DNA from: a bacterium UBP4_UBA6127
Lineage (GTDB): Bacteria; UBP4; UBA4092
Direction of reading: 5' to 3'
Length of the DNA stretch: 28,205 nt
NCBI GenBank assembly: GCA_002428325.1
Contig: DIVR01000036.1
Location: 1-28,205 of the forward strand
The position numbers and the translations under genes are program-made. Below the pieces are notes generated by a model. That model had not been told where the DNA came from. It worked only from the letters and a program-made list of their open reading frames with translations, and did no database searches. This document shows positions 7,224-15,429 of this stretch, one piece after another. Each line of letters begins with the position of its first letter. Position 1 is the first letter of the stretch.

Positions 7224-7856
7224 ATGGCCCCCAATAAAACTCGATTAATACTGATTCGACATGGCATCACAGACTGGAATATCCAGAAAAGATACCAGGG
7301 ACAAACAGATATCCCCCTCAATGAACAAGGCAGGCAACAGGCCCAGCAGGCTGCCTCGGAATTGGCATCTACCCCTATCGATACCTTTTATGCCAGCGAC
7401 TTGAAAAGGGCTTTGGAAACAGCTCAAATCATTGTCCGGGGCAGAGAACTGGAAATCAAAACCAACAACCAGCTTCGGGAAACCCATTTTGGAGTCTGGG
7501 AAGGAATGACGATCCTGGATATCAAAGATAAATATCCTGACCTCCTCGAAAAAGCTAATCATGACCCTTTCAATACCATTTTCCCTAATGGCGAATCCCG
7601 GGGCCAGATGTTCCAGCGAGTCGGAAAAGCCCTGAAAAAAATCGCCCAAGCCCATCCCGGTGAAACAGTGGCTGTAGCCTCCCATGAAGGCTCCATCTCC
7701 GCCGGAGTCTGTGGCCTCCTGGGCCAGAATTTCCTGGAAATGAGACCCCATTACCGCCTCGATAATGCCGCTTACCATATCCTGGAAGAAGATTTTAACG
7801 GTACCTGGAAAATCGTATCCCTCGGCCGGAACTCCGCTCAGGCTCAGGATAAGTAA
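7224..7856 (+). CDS. Histidine phosphatase family protein (phosphoglycerate-mutase-like)
   Basis: 210 aa. The N-terminus has the family signature LILIRHGITDWN with catalytic H13 in R12-H13-G14, followed by the substrate-pocket sequence RYQGQTDIPLNEQGRQQA. The general acid region is RETHFGVWEG (E86), and the second catalytic histidine is H154 in ASHEGSIS. Length fits the cofactor-independent-of-metal, phosphohistidine-forming GpmB/CobC-type phosphatases. The exact substrate (phosphoglycerate, alpha-ribazole phosphate or another phosphomonoester) cannot be told. An AAAGGA site precedes the ATG. It is the last gene of a short transcript with 6686-7198 and is closed by a perfect terminator. Confidence 0.92.
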   Translation: MAPNKTRLILIRHGITDWNIQKRYQGQTDIPLNEQGRQQAQQAASELASTPIDTFYASDLKRALETAQIIVRGRELEIKTNNQLRETHFGVWEGMTILDIKDKYPDLLEKANHDPFNTIFPNGESRGQMFQRVGKALKKIAQAHPGETVAVASHEGSISAGVCGLLGQNFLEMRPHYRLDNAAYHILEEDFNGTWKIVSLGRNSAQAQDK

Positions 7857-7884
7857 AAATCTTAAAATAGTATTCTAGTAATCT

Positions 7885-7918
7885 AAAGGCGGTTATCTCT
7901 GATAACCGCCTTTTTTTA
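7885..7918 (+). terminator. Rho-independent terminator
   Basis: A perfect 13-bp stem AAAGGCGGTTATC / GATAACCGCCTTT with a TCT loop, followed by a T-run, 28 bases after the phosphatase stop. Confidence 0.95.
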
Positions 7919-8008
7919 TCCCATTTCCAATTAATATTTCTATATCACCAATGGTTGTTGTTATAAATAATAGTTCATATGATATAATCCGGTTGCTGGT
8001 AAAAACTG

Positions 8009-8299
8009 ATGGAAAATGATATTAGAAAAAAAGTTGGGATTATTTTACGTTTTCCAATTATTGTATTTATTGCATTTTATTTTTATCTCTATATATGGCC
8101 ATTAATAGTTCTAGTCGCAATTGTTTTTATAATATTACATCCATGTTTCTATCCAATAATTTGGCTTTGGCATGCTTTCATAGGTTCCGATAAAGATATC
8201 TATTCTGAATATTTTTCTTCATATCCAGATAAATATATTAAATGGATAAAAATTGGATATAAATCACTAACTGAATGGCTTATTAATGGATGGAACTAA
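8009..8299 (+). CDS. Hypothetical small membrane protein
   Basis: 96 aa with two strongly hydrophobic segments (about residues 12-30 and 30-55) and a soluble aromatic tail (YIKWIKIGYKSLTEWL). No family recognised and no strong ribosome site. It is AT-rich, unlike the phosphatase just upstream, and shares this composition with the broken ATPase gene 73 bases downstream, so both may have arrived together. Confidence 0.5.
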   Translation: MENDIRKKVGIILRFPIIVFIAFYFYLYIWPLIVLVAIVFIILHPCFYPIIWLWHAFIGSDKDIYSEYFSSYPDKYIKWIKIGYKSLTEWLINGWN

Positions 8300-8372
8300 A
8301 TTATAGGTTAATTGAGGTTGATTATTAGATAAATAGTTTCCAAAAGATTATTTCTGAAGGAAATTTATATTC

Positions 8373-9096
8373 ATGGTAAGAAAAGTTAGAAGTGCTTCAG
8401 ATGAACCTCTTACTGCTGTTGTGGGTGATAATACTGGGTTTCGTCCACGATTAGTTAAGTTAATTATTAAGAATTTTAGATGTATTGGGAATACTCCTGT
8501 TACCATTGATTTGGATGATATTGTAGTTCTTGTTGGTCCGAATAATGCAGGAAAAAGTTCTATTTTAAATGCTTATGAAGTAATTATGTCAGAAGGTTCG
8601 GATGAGGGAAAGATATCGATTGAAGATTTCCCTCTAGGTAAGATTGATTCTAATGCTTTACCAGAGATTGAGCTACATACCATTGTTTATGATAATTCTC
8701 CCGGAGATAAATGGATTAATGTAACAACATCAAACGAGAAGCTTGTTAAAGAGAAATGGTATTGGAAACAGCCAGGGCCTCCAATACGAATAGGCTATAA
8801 CACTGAAAAAGGAGATTGGGCTACAGAAACTGATAAAGAAAAAGTTAAAACATATAAAAAAGACTCTATATCAGATAATGAATCCGATTATTCTAAGCTC
8901 TTAAATAATATTGGTATTAATGGGGCCTGAAAGTGGATACATGAGCAGTATTAATAGGCAGGGTAGTGGTGCACAAAGAACACTACTTTGGGCAGCAATT
9001 AAATACTTAGCTGAAAATGGGAATGAAAGATCAAGTCAGAGACCACATGTTTTATTATTAGATGAACCAGAAATAAGGTCTTTATTAAGCTTGTAA
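8373..9096 (+). pseudogene. Remnant of an OLD/RecF-like AAA ATPase
   Basis: Frame 1 (from ATG 8373, AGGAAA upstream) gives 185 residues with an OLD/RecF-type start, LIIKNFRCIGN, and Walker A GPNNAGKSS at residues 55-63. It ends at TGA 8928-8930. The next frame, open from about 8911, continues with SGYMSSINRQGSGAQRTLLW (ABC-type signature region) and the Walker B HVLLLDEPE, then a stop at 9094-9096. In intact relatives the two halves are separated by a long middle segment and followed by a C-terminal region with further motifs or a Toprim nuclease. Here the middle is deleted, the frame is shifted at the join, and everything after Walker B is lost. Intact relatives are often anti-phage or DNA-processing nucleases. 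This copy should be non-functional. Confidence 0.85.
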
Positions 9097-9113
9097 TAAT
9101 GTGTGTATTATAA

Positions 9114-9146
9114 AAACGGAGGTTGAAATTCATTCAACCTCCGTTT
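9114..9146 (-). terminator. Perfect hairpin, terminator for the - strand
   Basis: A perfect 14-bp stem (9114-9127 with 9133-9146) and 5-base loop. Read on the - strand it is followed by TTTTTAT, so it best serves the deacetylase transcript ending at 9289. The + side has no T-run. Bases 9147-9288 hold nothing else that I can recognise. Confidence 0.8.
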
Positions 9147-9288
9147 CCTAATTTCATTCATGAAGCTTACCAATTTCTAATACAACTTTTAATACCTCTC
9201 CCATTGTTTAGCATCGGTTGAGACGCCTGTAATTGTAATCACGATACGGGTTGAATTGTTGATTTTATAAAACGATTTCAATAAAGAG

Positions 9289-10464
9289 TTAAAATGCCGG
9301 TTCAAATTTCAGGGCATCGGCAATGATCCAGGCTCCTTCAGGCCCCTGATTAGAAATAGAAACCCAATTGGTTTTTCCTACGTTAAGGGGATAAGTACCC
9401 AAAGAGACCCATCGAGCTCCCTGGGATTGCTGGTTGATTTTAACCGTTTCAGTTCCCTGGGCATGGTGGATGGAATAATTCACTTCAGAATTGCGAGGGC
9501 CCTGGCTGTTATACCAGGCATAGATATGGTAATTTCCTGACTGGGGGATAACGGGTTTATAAGTAACCGATGCTTTTCCATTCGGATGAGAAGCTGTTTT
9601 CAGGTACCGGGAGGAATAAAACTGGAATCCTTCTTCAGAAGAAATCCATTTTCCTTTGGTTTTAACATTTTTAGATTCAATCTCAATAAAGATAGGTCCT
9701 TTAGGGTCATTTCCCTCATATTCCAGGATTTCTTTGAAATAGTCCAGGGAGTTATACCGAAGTAAATGTTTTCTCCTTATTTCATAATGAGGGGTAGATT
9801 GATTCACAGAACCTTCTTTTCCACAAATAGCCGCTTCATACCCGGCATCCTGTGCCATCTTGATTATCTCATCATCATAGGAATTGCAAGGGTAAGCCAA
9901 ATATCTGCAAACTTTATTTCGCAGATGGCTTTCAATATCTTTCTTTGACCCTTCAATTTCTTTTTTGGCTTCTTCCCGGCTGAGAGTGGTGAGCATACTA
10001 TGAGTGACAGTATGGGATTCCACCGTGATATACCCGCTGTCTTCAGATTCCTGGAGTTCTTTCCAGTCGGCATGGTCTTTCAGGGTAGCGACTCCGGGAT
10101 ATTTCGTATGGATAAAGGTGGTGGCCGGGAATTTGTATCGAATCAGAATCGGGAAAGCATTGGTGTAGGTTCCTAAATAATTATCATCAAAACTGATACC
10201 GACCGTCCTGTCGGGGAGTTTTCCCCCTTCTTTGATCCACTGTACTATTTCTGTCAGGGGAATCACATTATAATTATTCCGCTTCAGGAAATCCATCTGG
10301 TCTTTAAACTTGTCAGGAGGCACATCCATATAGGAGCTGATCTCATCCGGATTGGGGATATCGTGGTAACACAACACAATAACCGGTTCCTTAGCTGTGA
10401 CTGTCGAACCCAGTATCAGGGTTAAAAGAAAAATAACGGTCCCTAAAAATGATTTTAATCTCAT
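9289..10464 (-). CDS. Secreted polysaccharide deacetylase with golvesin-C-like domain
   Basis: 391 aa. A signal peptide (about residues 1-24, hydrophobic FLGTVIFLLTLILGS, cleavage likely after TVTA) is followed by a NodB-type carbohydrate esterase 4 domain. Motifs are LCYHD at 31-35, SFDDNY at 91-96 (catalytic/metal Asp), H151-TVT-H155 (metal His pair) and AYPCNSYDDE near 195. Residues about 275-391 form a golvesin-C-terminal-like beta domain (YLKTASHPNGKASVTYKP, YAWYNSQGPR, WIIADALKF), found on secreted carbohydrate-acting proteins and likely a binding or adhesion module. The protein probably removes N-acetyl groups from an exopolysaccharide or cell-wall glycan outside the inner membrane. 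An AAGGA site precedes the ATG. Confidence 0.92.
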   Translation of the reverse strand: MRLKSFLGTVIFLLTLILGSTVTAKEPVIVLCYHDIPNPDEISSYMDVPPDKFKDQMDFLKRNNYNVIPLTEIVQWIKEGGKLPDRTVGISFDDNYLGTYTNAFPILIRYKFPATTFIHTKYPGVATLKDHADWKELQESEDSGYITVESHTVTHSMLTTLSREEAKKEIEGSKKDIESHLRNKVCRYLAYPCNSYDDEIIKMAQDAGYEAAICGKEGSVNQSTPHYEIRRKHLLRYNSLDYFKEILEYEGNDPKGPIFIEIESKNVKTKGKWISSEEGFQFYSSRYLKTASHPNGKASVTYKPVIPQSGNYHIYAWYNSQGPRNSEVNYSIHHAQGTETVKINQQSQGARWVSLGTYPLNVGKTNWVSISNQGPEGAWIIADALKFEPAF

Positions 10465-10550
10465 AGTCCCTATCCTTAGTAAATTTAAAAAATATTAACA
10501 TATCCGGAAACCATTAAAACATTATAACCCACTCAAATAAAGGGTTATTA

Positions 10551-11903
10551 TTAAATGGATCCAGGGAGAATGACCCGGGCCAGGGTTCCTTTACCCGGCC
10601 GGGATTCGAGTTCCAGTTTGCCTTTATGGTCTTTCATTATCCGTTGAGCGATAGCCAATCCCAGTCCGCTGCCAGTTTTTCGAGTGGTAAAAAAAGGCTC
10701 GAAAGCTTTCCTCAGGGTTTCTTTATCCATTCCCGGCCCGGTATCTTTCATTTCCAGGATAACTTCTTTATCCCGGAGATAGGTTTTAACGGTCAGCCGA
10801 CCGCCACCGGCCATAGCCTCTTTGGCATTCAGAAGGAGATTCAAGATTACCTGCCGGAGTTTACCGGCATCCACCAAGACAGGCGGGAGGTCCTCTCCTA
10901 AATCCTTGACCACTTCCAAACCGGCTTTCTCATACTGGTATCGGGTCAACTCCAGGGTCTTTTCCACCAGGGAATTGAGAGATTTGGGTTCCATCTCCAT
11001 CCGGGAAGGCCTGGCGATATCCATAAAATTCTTTAATATCCCATCCATCCTGTCGGTTTCTTCCAGGATACTGCCTGCCAGGTAATAGGCTTCAGAATCA
11101 GGAGAAGTCTCTTCTTTCAATAACTCTGCATTCCCGCTGATGATACCCAGGGGATTTTTAATCTCATGGGCCACTCCCGCTGATAACTGGGAAAGGGACT
11201 GGTATTTATCAGCTACCAAAAGGCGTTCTTCCATTTTCAGGAAAACCGAATAGACTCGATGGATCAACAGGATCGTCAGAAATATCAATCCCAGAGAAAA
11301 CATTCCAACCCAAACCAGGGCTTCCCTGATTCGTTGAATAGTTCGGACATAACCGGCCGAGGCTTCCAACCCGATAACCGCAATGATTTTTCCAGCTGAA
11401 TTACGAAGAGGGGCATACCCTCGTTTATGATAAGTGGCATCCGATGGGAAGATCAGCCCTGAAGTGGTAGCTCCGGCAAAAGCCCCTTCTATTTCCACCT
11501 GGTCCACTAATAACAGGGGATCCACCACCACAGCGCCTGTGTCTTCACTGGTCTGGGCCAGCAGTACCTGGTTTTTTCCAATGATATAAATATCTTGTAC
11601 ATGTAAAAGAGGGAGGAGTTTTCGAGTTGCTTCAGTAATAGATTGCCGGGCGGAAGTATCAGAAGGATTACTGGAAAGAAGAGCCATTTCTTCGGGATTG
11701 ATTAATTGGGAAGCGGCTGAAGCCAGGGCTTGCAGGTTTCTTCCCTGTTCCATATCCACAATCTCGGTAACCTGGAGATAGAATATCCAGCCAATAAAAT
11801 TAACCCCCCCCACCAGGACCAATACCAATAAAGCAGTCCAAAGGCCCGGGTTCCGACGCCATTTATCCCCAAAATTGATTTTCATAACAGAGTCTTCCAT
11901 CAC
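10551..11903 (-). CDS. Membrane sensor histidine kinase (NtrB/ZraS-like), orphan
   Basis: 450 aa from GTG 11903; a start at ATG 11885 (MKINFG) with a GGAAG site 8 bases upstream is at least as likely. Membrane segment 1 is near residues 21-43, followed by a ~150-residue periplasmic sensor (Cache/PAS-like, DIYIIGKNQVLLA and GKIIAVIGLE) and segment 2 near 197-216. The transmitter has the H-box AGVAHEIKNPLG (H246), N-box RQVILNLLLNAKEAM, DTGPGMD and the G2 motif GSGLGLAIAQ. H-box and N-box resemble the NtrB/AtoS/ZraS group, which usually phosphorylates sigma-54-activating regulators. No response regulator is encoded nearby, so its partner lies elsewhere. Upstream are tandem repeats that may be involved in its control. 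Confidence 0.93.
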   Translation of the reverse strand: MMEDSVMKINFGDKWRRNPGLWTALLVLVLVGGVNFIGWIFYLQVTEIVDMEQGRNLQALASAASQLINPEEMALLSSNPSDTSARQSITEATRKLLPLLHVQDIYIIGKNQVLLAQTSEDTGAVVVDPLLLVDQVEIEGAFAGATTSGLIFPSDATYHKRGYAPLRNSAGKIIAVIGLEASAGYVRTIQRIREALVWVGMFSLGLIFLTILLIHRVYSVFLKMEERLLVADKYQSLSQLSAGVAHEIKNPLGIISGNAELLKEETSPDSEAYYLAGSILEETDRMDGILKNFMDIARPSRMEMEPKSLNSLVEKTLELTRYQYEKAGLEVVKDLGEDLPPVLVDAGKLRQVILNLLLNAKEAMAGGGRLTVKTYLRDKEVILEMKDTGPGMDKETLRKAFEPFFTTRKTGSGLGLAIAQRIMKDHKGKLELESRPGKGTLARVILPGSI

Positions 11904-11960
11904 TATGGCATGAGGCGGGAAATTTCGTCAACTGACCTTCTGCCGGAAGCCCCTTGAAAC

Positions 11961-12057
11961 ACGGAATGAAGACCTGTTGGAAGCCTGCTTCTTACTTCCC
12001 GATTACTGAAATACGGAATGAAGACCTGTTGGAAGCCTGCTTCCCGATTACTGAAAT
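11961..12057. repeat. Tandem repeat of 52 and 45 bp with internal palindrome
   Basis: Unit 1 (11961-12012) and unit 2 (12013-12057) are identical apart from a 7-base CTTACTT-like insertion in unit 1. Each unit carries a palindrome, GAAGCCTGCTTC (11980-11991) and GGAAGCCTGCTTCC (12031-12044). A degenerate third piece lies at about 11940-11960. The repeats sit between the end of the YcaQ-like gene and the start of the histidine kinase, i.e. in the kinase's upstream region. Confidence 0.9.
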
Positions 12058-12069
12058 ACGGCAAATCAA

Positions 12070-13266
12070 TTAATGGGATGTCATTTCAGCAGGATTATTT
12101 AAAAGGTGTAATCCATGAAATTCCATAAATTTAACAAAACAGCCATGCAAAGCTTTCTTTAGGGATTTTGTTATTTTCACTTCCGGTTCAAACCACACTG
12201 CTTTTATCATTAAGGTGTCATTCTTTTTATCGCAGACAATTTCTGTTCTACCCATAAAACGGTCACCCGATAGAATCGGCAATACATAGTATCCATATTT
12301 TCTTTGTGTAACCGGAGTATAGATTTCCCATTTATAAGAAAAACCAAAAAGTGCCTGAATGAGTTTTCTGTCCCATATCATGTTATCAAGAGGCGCAATC
12401 AATTCCATTCGTGCTTGGGGCTGGTAGTTTTTCTGTAGTACTTCCTTCAGTAAAGGACGCTTGCCTGTCAGGCAGTAAAATGGGTGTTTTTGGCCTTCCA
12501 CACGAATTTCCAAGATCTTTTTCTCTTCTAATAGCTCCGCAAAAGCATTTTCCCGTTTGGATGATTTCAACTGTCCAATCCCAAGCCATGCATCAGAAGG
12601 CCTATTCCACAACAATCCAATAGCAGAAATCCTGTTTAGTACCCGCCATTTCAGATGGTCTTTTAGATCAGGATAAGGGTCCTGGGTCTCCAATATCTTT
12701 TTAGGGAGATGGTTTTCAGCGAGCGCATAATATTTCAAGGCGCCTGATTTATGGTGAATAATCAAATCCCCCCGATGGTAGAGGGTTTCAAGGGCAGCCC
12801 GGGAAAGTAAGGTGCTATTCCATGCCCAGTCAACTTTATCGTTTATTTCCAAATCTCTGGACCTGATTGCGCCTTTTTCTTTAATGGCCTGAATAATATG
12901 TTCAGTTACTGGGTTGATGGATTCAAAGCTTCTGCTGTTATGTCGATGCCATTCCCTGATCCGCTCATAATAGCACCAGTTTTCGGCCGGTATGATGGCT
13001 AGATTCTTATCAAAGTAATCAACCAAAACCCGGTCTTCATATAGAAGTTTATAAAGCATCTTTTTAGTAAAGCCCTTTACCCGGGATTGAAGAACAAGCT
13101 CTGAATTTTTACCACAGACATCAATAGGGTCATATTGGATACATCCGGCCTGCCTCACATACTGGAGGATACCTTCTTCCCGAATGAACTTGTAATCTCC
13201 AATCAACCCCTGGTTCAGTAAAATAAACTGACGGGCCTGTTTATTGGTGAGTGTAATAGTGTCCAA
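12070..13266 (-). CDS. YcaQ/AlkZ-type (HTH_42) DNA glycosylase family protein
   Basis: 398 aa from a TTG start with an AAGGAG site 7 bases upstream. The N-terminal region has GCIQYDPIDV; Q44-Y45-D46 corresponds to the catalytic QxD motif of E. coli YcaQ (AlkX), as opposed to QxQ in AlkZ. Later blocks typical of the family are DWAWNSTLLSRAALETLYHRGDL (a winged-helix element), the PLDNMIWDR motif, YKWEIYTPVTQRKYGYYVLP and LMIKAVWFEPEV. Known relatives unhook interstrand crosslinks or remove bulky alkylated bases. The gene begins 15 bases after the stop of the broken GNAT gene, with its ribosome site in between, so the two were one operon and this gene still appears intact. Confidence 0.9.
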   Translation of the reverse strand: MDTITLTNKQARQFILLNQGLIGDYKFIREEGILQYVRQAGCIQYDPIDVCGKNSELVLQSRVKGFTKKMLYKLLYEDRVLVDYFDKNLAIIPAENWCYYERIREWHRHNSRSFESINPVTEHIIQAIKEKGAIRSRDLEINDKVDWAWNSTLLSRAALETLYHRGDLIIHHKSGALKYYALAENHLPKKILETQDPYPDLKDHLKWRVLNRISAIGLLWNRPSDAWLGIGQLKSSKRENAFAELLEEKKILEIRVEGQKHPFYCLTGKRPLLKEVLQKNYQPQARMELIAPLDNMIWDRKLIQALFGFSYKWEIYTPVTQRKYGYYVLPILSGDRFMGRTEIVCDKKNDTLMIKAVWFEPEVKITKSLKKALHGCFVKFMEFHGLHLLNNPAEMTSH

Positions 13267-13281
13267 GAAAGCACTCCTTCA

Positions 13282-13817
13282 TTAATGATCCTTATGTTTG
13301 ATGTAATAATGTTCTTTCTCAAAAGAGAAAAGCCTATACCCCATTTGCTCCAAGGCAAAAATACGCTCTTTTGCTTCCGGGATTGCTTTGGTAAGAAAGT
13401 TGTTGACATCGAAATCCCTGTAAAAGTGCTGGTCGGCGATTTTTAAAATATCCTGGATAATGAAACGGTTTTCATAGTGGCTTCTCAGGTCAATCCGTAG
13501 AATTCCATGGGACCCGATACCCGGTGGAACATTTCAACGGTTCCGATTCTTTCAGAAGTCTCATGGTGGATAAGAGTCCATCGCACGAAACCTTGATTTT
13601 GATAAGATTCACACCAGAAAAGGATTTCTTTCTGCATCTGTTCCAGGGTTGAATAGTGGAAATTATCCGGGCAATTGTCATCGTTAAAAAACGGGACAGC
13701 TTTTTCATCGGAATAGCACTTTAATAATTCAGCCGCATCTTCTGTTTTTGTTTGCCTTAATGTTACCCTCTCCCCCGGACAAAGAGGGCATTCCGTATAG
13801 ATATTAGTGGAATTCAT
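13282..13817 (-). pseudogene. GNAT-family N-acetyltransferase, frameshifted
   Basis: The ATG at 13817 has a perfect AGGAGG site 7 bases upstream. The first frame gives an acetyltransferase start (GERVTLRQTKTEDAAELLKC) through IGTVEMFHR, then ends prematurely at TGA 13485-13487. From about 13506 another frame continues with GILRIDLRSHYENRFIIQDI, TKAIPEAKERIFALEQMGY and a stop at 13282-13284, the expected C-terminal half of this RimJ/RimL-like group. The frame changes between about 13500 and 13530. Joined, the protein would be about 178 aa, the normal length. A real mutation, a sequencing error or a rare programmed shift could explain it. Confidence 0.85.
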
Positions 13818-13860
13818 ATTAAATCCTCCTGATTTTATCTGATTAATCTATCAGGTGATT

Positions 13861-13880
13861 TATGACAACAGACTGTCATA
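13861..13880. promoter_or_regulatory. Inverted repeat, possible operator
   Basis: TATGACA-ACAGAC-TGTCATA is a perfect 7+7 palindrome with a 6-base spacer. It overlaps the stop codon of the WYL regulator gene and lies 44 bases upstream of the acetyltransferase start on the - strand. It could be the binding site of the adjacent regulator controlling the GNAT/YcaQ genes. A short hairpin terminator is less likely as no clean T-run follows. Confidence 0.45.
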
Positions 13881-14802
13881 GATTCTTATAGAGGTGTAAA
13901 ATTCCCGAGCATTTCTGGCAAAGCCTTATTTTCAGGCTTTCGGGTTCAATGATTTCAACTGAATTTCCAAGAGAAAGTAAGGACCCAAACCAAAGCTGTT
14001 CATTTTCAGGCAGATGCAATCTCAATATGAAATCACCGTTTTGTTTTTGAGATTCCACCACCCCGTTCAAATATTCAATAGCTCTGATTTTAGTTTCCGC
14101 CTTACAGAGAATCCGAATATCAATATAGTTCCTGGTATCCTTGAATTCCCACTGTTTCAAAAGTATATCAGTGGATTCGTGGGTATGGGTCCCCATCTGG
14201 TTGGTAAGATAAATGTTTTCCATGCGGATAAGTTTATACATCCGATAATCATCTTTCTTGGGTGAGAAAGCCAGTAAATACCAGGCATACCACTTGTATG
14301 TCAAAGCAATCGGTTCAACCTTCGGGGTAGATGTCCGATCTTCGGCATCAGTGTACTTAAAGGAGATGATTTGCCTGGAAAGAATAGCTTTTTCTAATAT
14401 TTTCAATTGACGATGGGTTTCTTGGCCTTCTTTCAAAACGCTGAAATCAAGGAATAGATGAGCCTTTGAATTCTGGTTGGGGGACAGCGAAACCATTTTT
14501 TCAAGAGTAGCCTTTATCATGGGGTTTTCATAAGCGGAAGCCAAACCCTGCAGGGCTGTTATTATAAAAGAATAATCGATTTGCCCGGCTACCTGCCGGT
14601 CCATTTTGAAGCTGTCAATGATTTCATATCCGCCATTTGTCCCGCAAGTTGAAACAATTGGGATTCCTGCCCGGCATAAGGTATCTATATCCCGTTGGAT
14701 AGTTCGGATTGAAACTTCAAACCGTTCAGTAAATACCTTTGCGTTGACACGGCCATGATTCAATAAGTAAATTGTAATGCCCAGTAATCTATCAATTTTC
14801 AT
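13876..14802 (-). CDS. WYL-domain transcriptional regulator (YafY-like)
   Basis: 308 aa from ATG 14802, chosen because MKIDRLLGITIYLL is the usual beginning of these proteins; an upstream in-frame ATG at 14907 would add 35 atypical residues. Residues 1-60 form an HTH_11 winged helix (VNAKVFTERFEVSIRTIQRD, DTLCRAGIPI, GGYEI). The middle/C-terminal part is a WYL domain, with EPIALTYKWYAWYLLAFSPK and the following YRMYKLIRMENI, then a WCX-type end. Such regulators sense a ligand (nucleotide-like molecules or nucleic acid in studied cases) through the WYL domain. It lies directly upstream of the GNAT and YcaQ genes in the same direction and a palindrome overlaps its end, so it probably controls them. 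Confidence 0.92.
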   Translation of the reverse strand: MKIDRLLGITIYLLNHGRVNAKVFTERFEVSIRTIQRDIDTLCRAGIPIVSTCGTNGGYEIIDSFKMDRQVAGQIDYSFIITALQGLASAYENPMIKATLEKMVSLSPNQNSKAHLFLDFSVLKEGQETHRQLKILEKAILSRQIISFKYTDAEDRTSTPKVEPIALTYKWYAWYLLAFSPKKDDYRMYKLIRMENIYLTNQMGTHTHESTDILLKQWEFKDTRNYIDIRILCKAETKIRAIEYLNGVVESQKQNGDFILRLHLPENEQLWFGSLLSLGNSVEIIEPESLKIRLCQKCSGILHLYKNL

Positions 14803-14961
14803 AGGGATACCCCATTGCAGGTTGCCAATAATACTTCCCAATTGAAAAACTTTTAATGATAATGTTCTCTCAATCCTGCTCAATCGATAACCATATTGGG
14901 AGCGCAATGTGTTTATTTGGGATTACGAGAAAGACCAGCTATAAAAAGTCAAGTGGGAATT

Positions 14962-15315
14962 TTAAGTTTCAACGTCTTTCTTCTCAATAAAGCTAACAGT
15001 ATTTCCGTCGGGGTCAAGAAACCAAAAGGAAAAGGTGCCCCACGGTCTGCGTTCAGGCGGAGAGGTAATGCCGATATCAATTACTTCTTTAATAAGACGG
15101 TCGTATTCCGCCAACACATCGTGGACATAAAACATGAGTGACATGTTTTTGTCATTGACCACATTTACATTGCCCGGATTATAGACAGAAAGCTGGGCGT
15201 TGTCAAATCCATAATGCTGCCCTTCTACGACAGGAGACTCATTGAGTACAATTTCATAAAAAGCGGCGAGACGCGGCGCGTCATCAGTTAGGATGCATAC
15301 TCCACAAAGTTTCAT
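14962..15315 (-). CDS. VOC (glyoxalase/bleomycin-resistance) family protein
   Basis: 117 aa from ATG 15315, chosen because a strong GGGAGGA site lies 7 bases upstream and MKLCGVCILTDDAPRLAAFYE is the standard fold start; an in-frame ATG at 15417 would add 34 unrelated residues. One full VOC domain of two beta-alpha-beta-beta-beta modules is visible, ending with the typical WGTFSFWFLDPDGNTVSF. Family members include glyoxalases, dioxygenases and drug-binding resistance proteins; the substrate here is not predictable. It precedes the WYL regulator by about 160 bases on the same strand. The short spacer 14803-14961 shows no clear element. Confidence 0.9.
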   Translation of the reverse strand: MKLCGVCILTDDAPRLAAFYEIVLNESPVVEGQHYGFDNAQLSVYNPGNVNVVNDKNMSLMFYVHDVLAEYDRLIKEVIDIGITSPPERRPWGTFSFWFLDPDGNTVSFIEKKDVET

Positions 15316-15429
15316 ATTGATTCCTCCCTTGTTTTCTTTGATAGTCACTTCTATATTATCTGAGACGGTTTTCCCCATAGCTTGAAGGATGGCATGGAGG
15401 AAGAGAGAAAAGTTCAAACCTTAACCCTT

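Noticed and set aside
7245..7778. A 177-codon - strand frame inside the histidine phosphatase gene
   Set aside because: It is the complement of a well-conserved enzyme gene, with no ribosome site or family motif.
13215..13409. A 64-codon - strand frame between the YcaQ-like and GNAT genes
   Set aside because: It overlaps the second half of the broken acetyltransferase gene in a different frame, and that half has clear family motifs.
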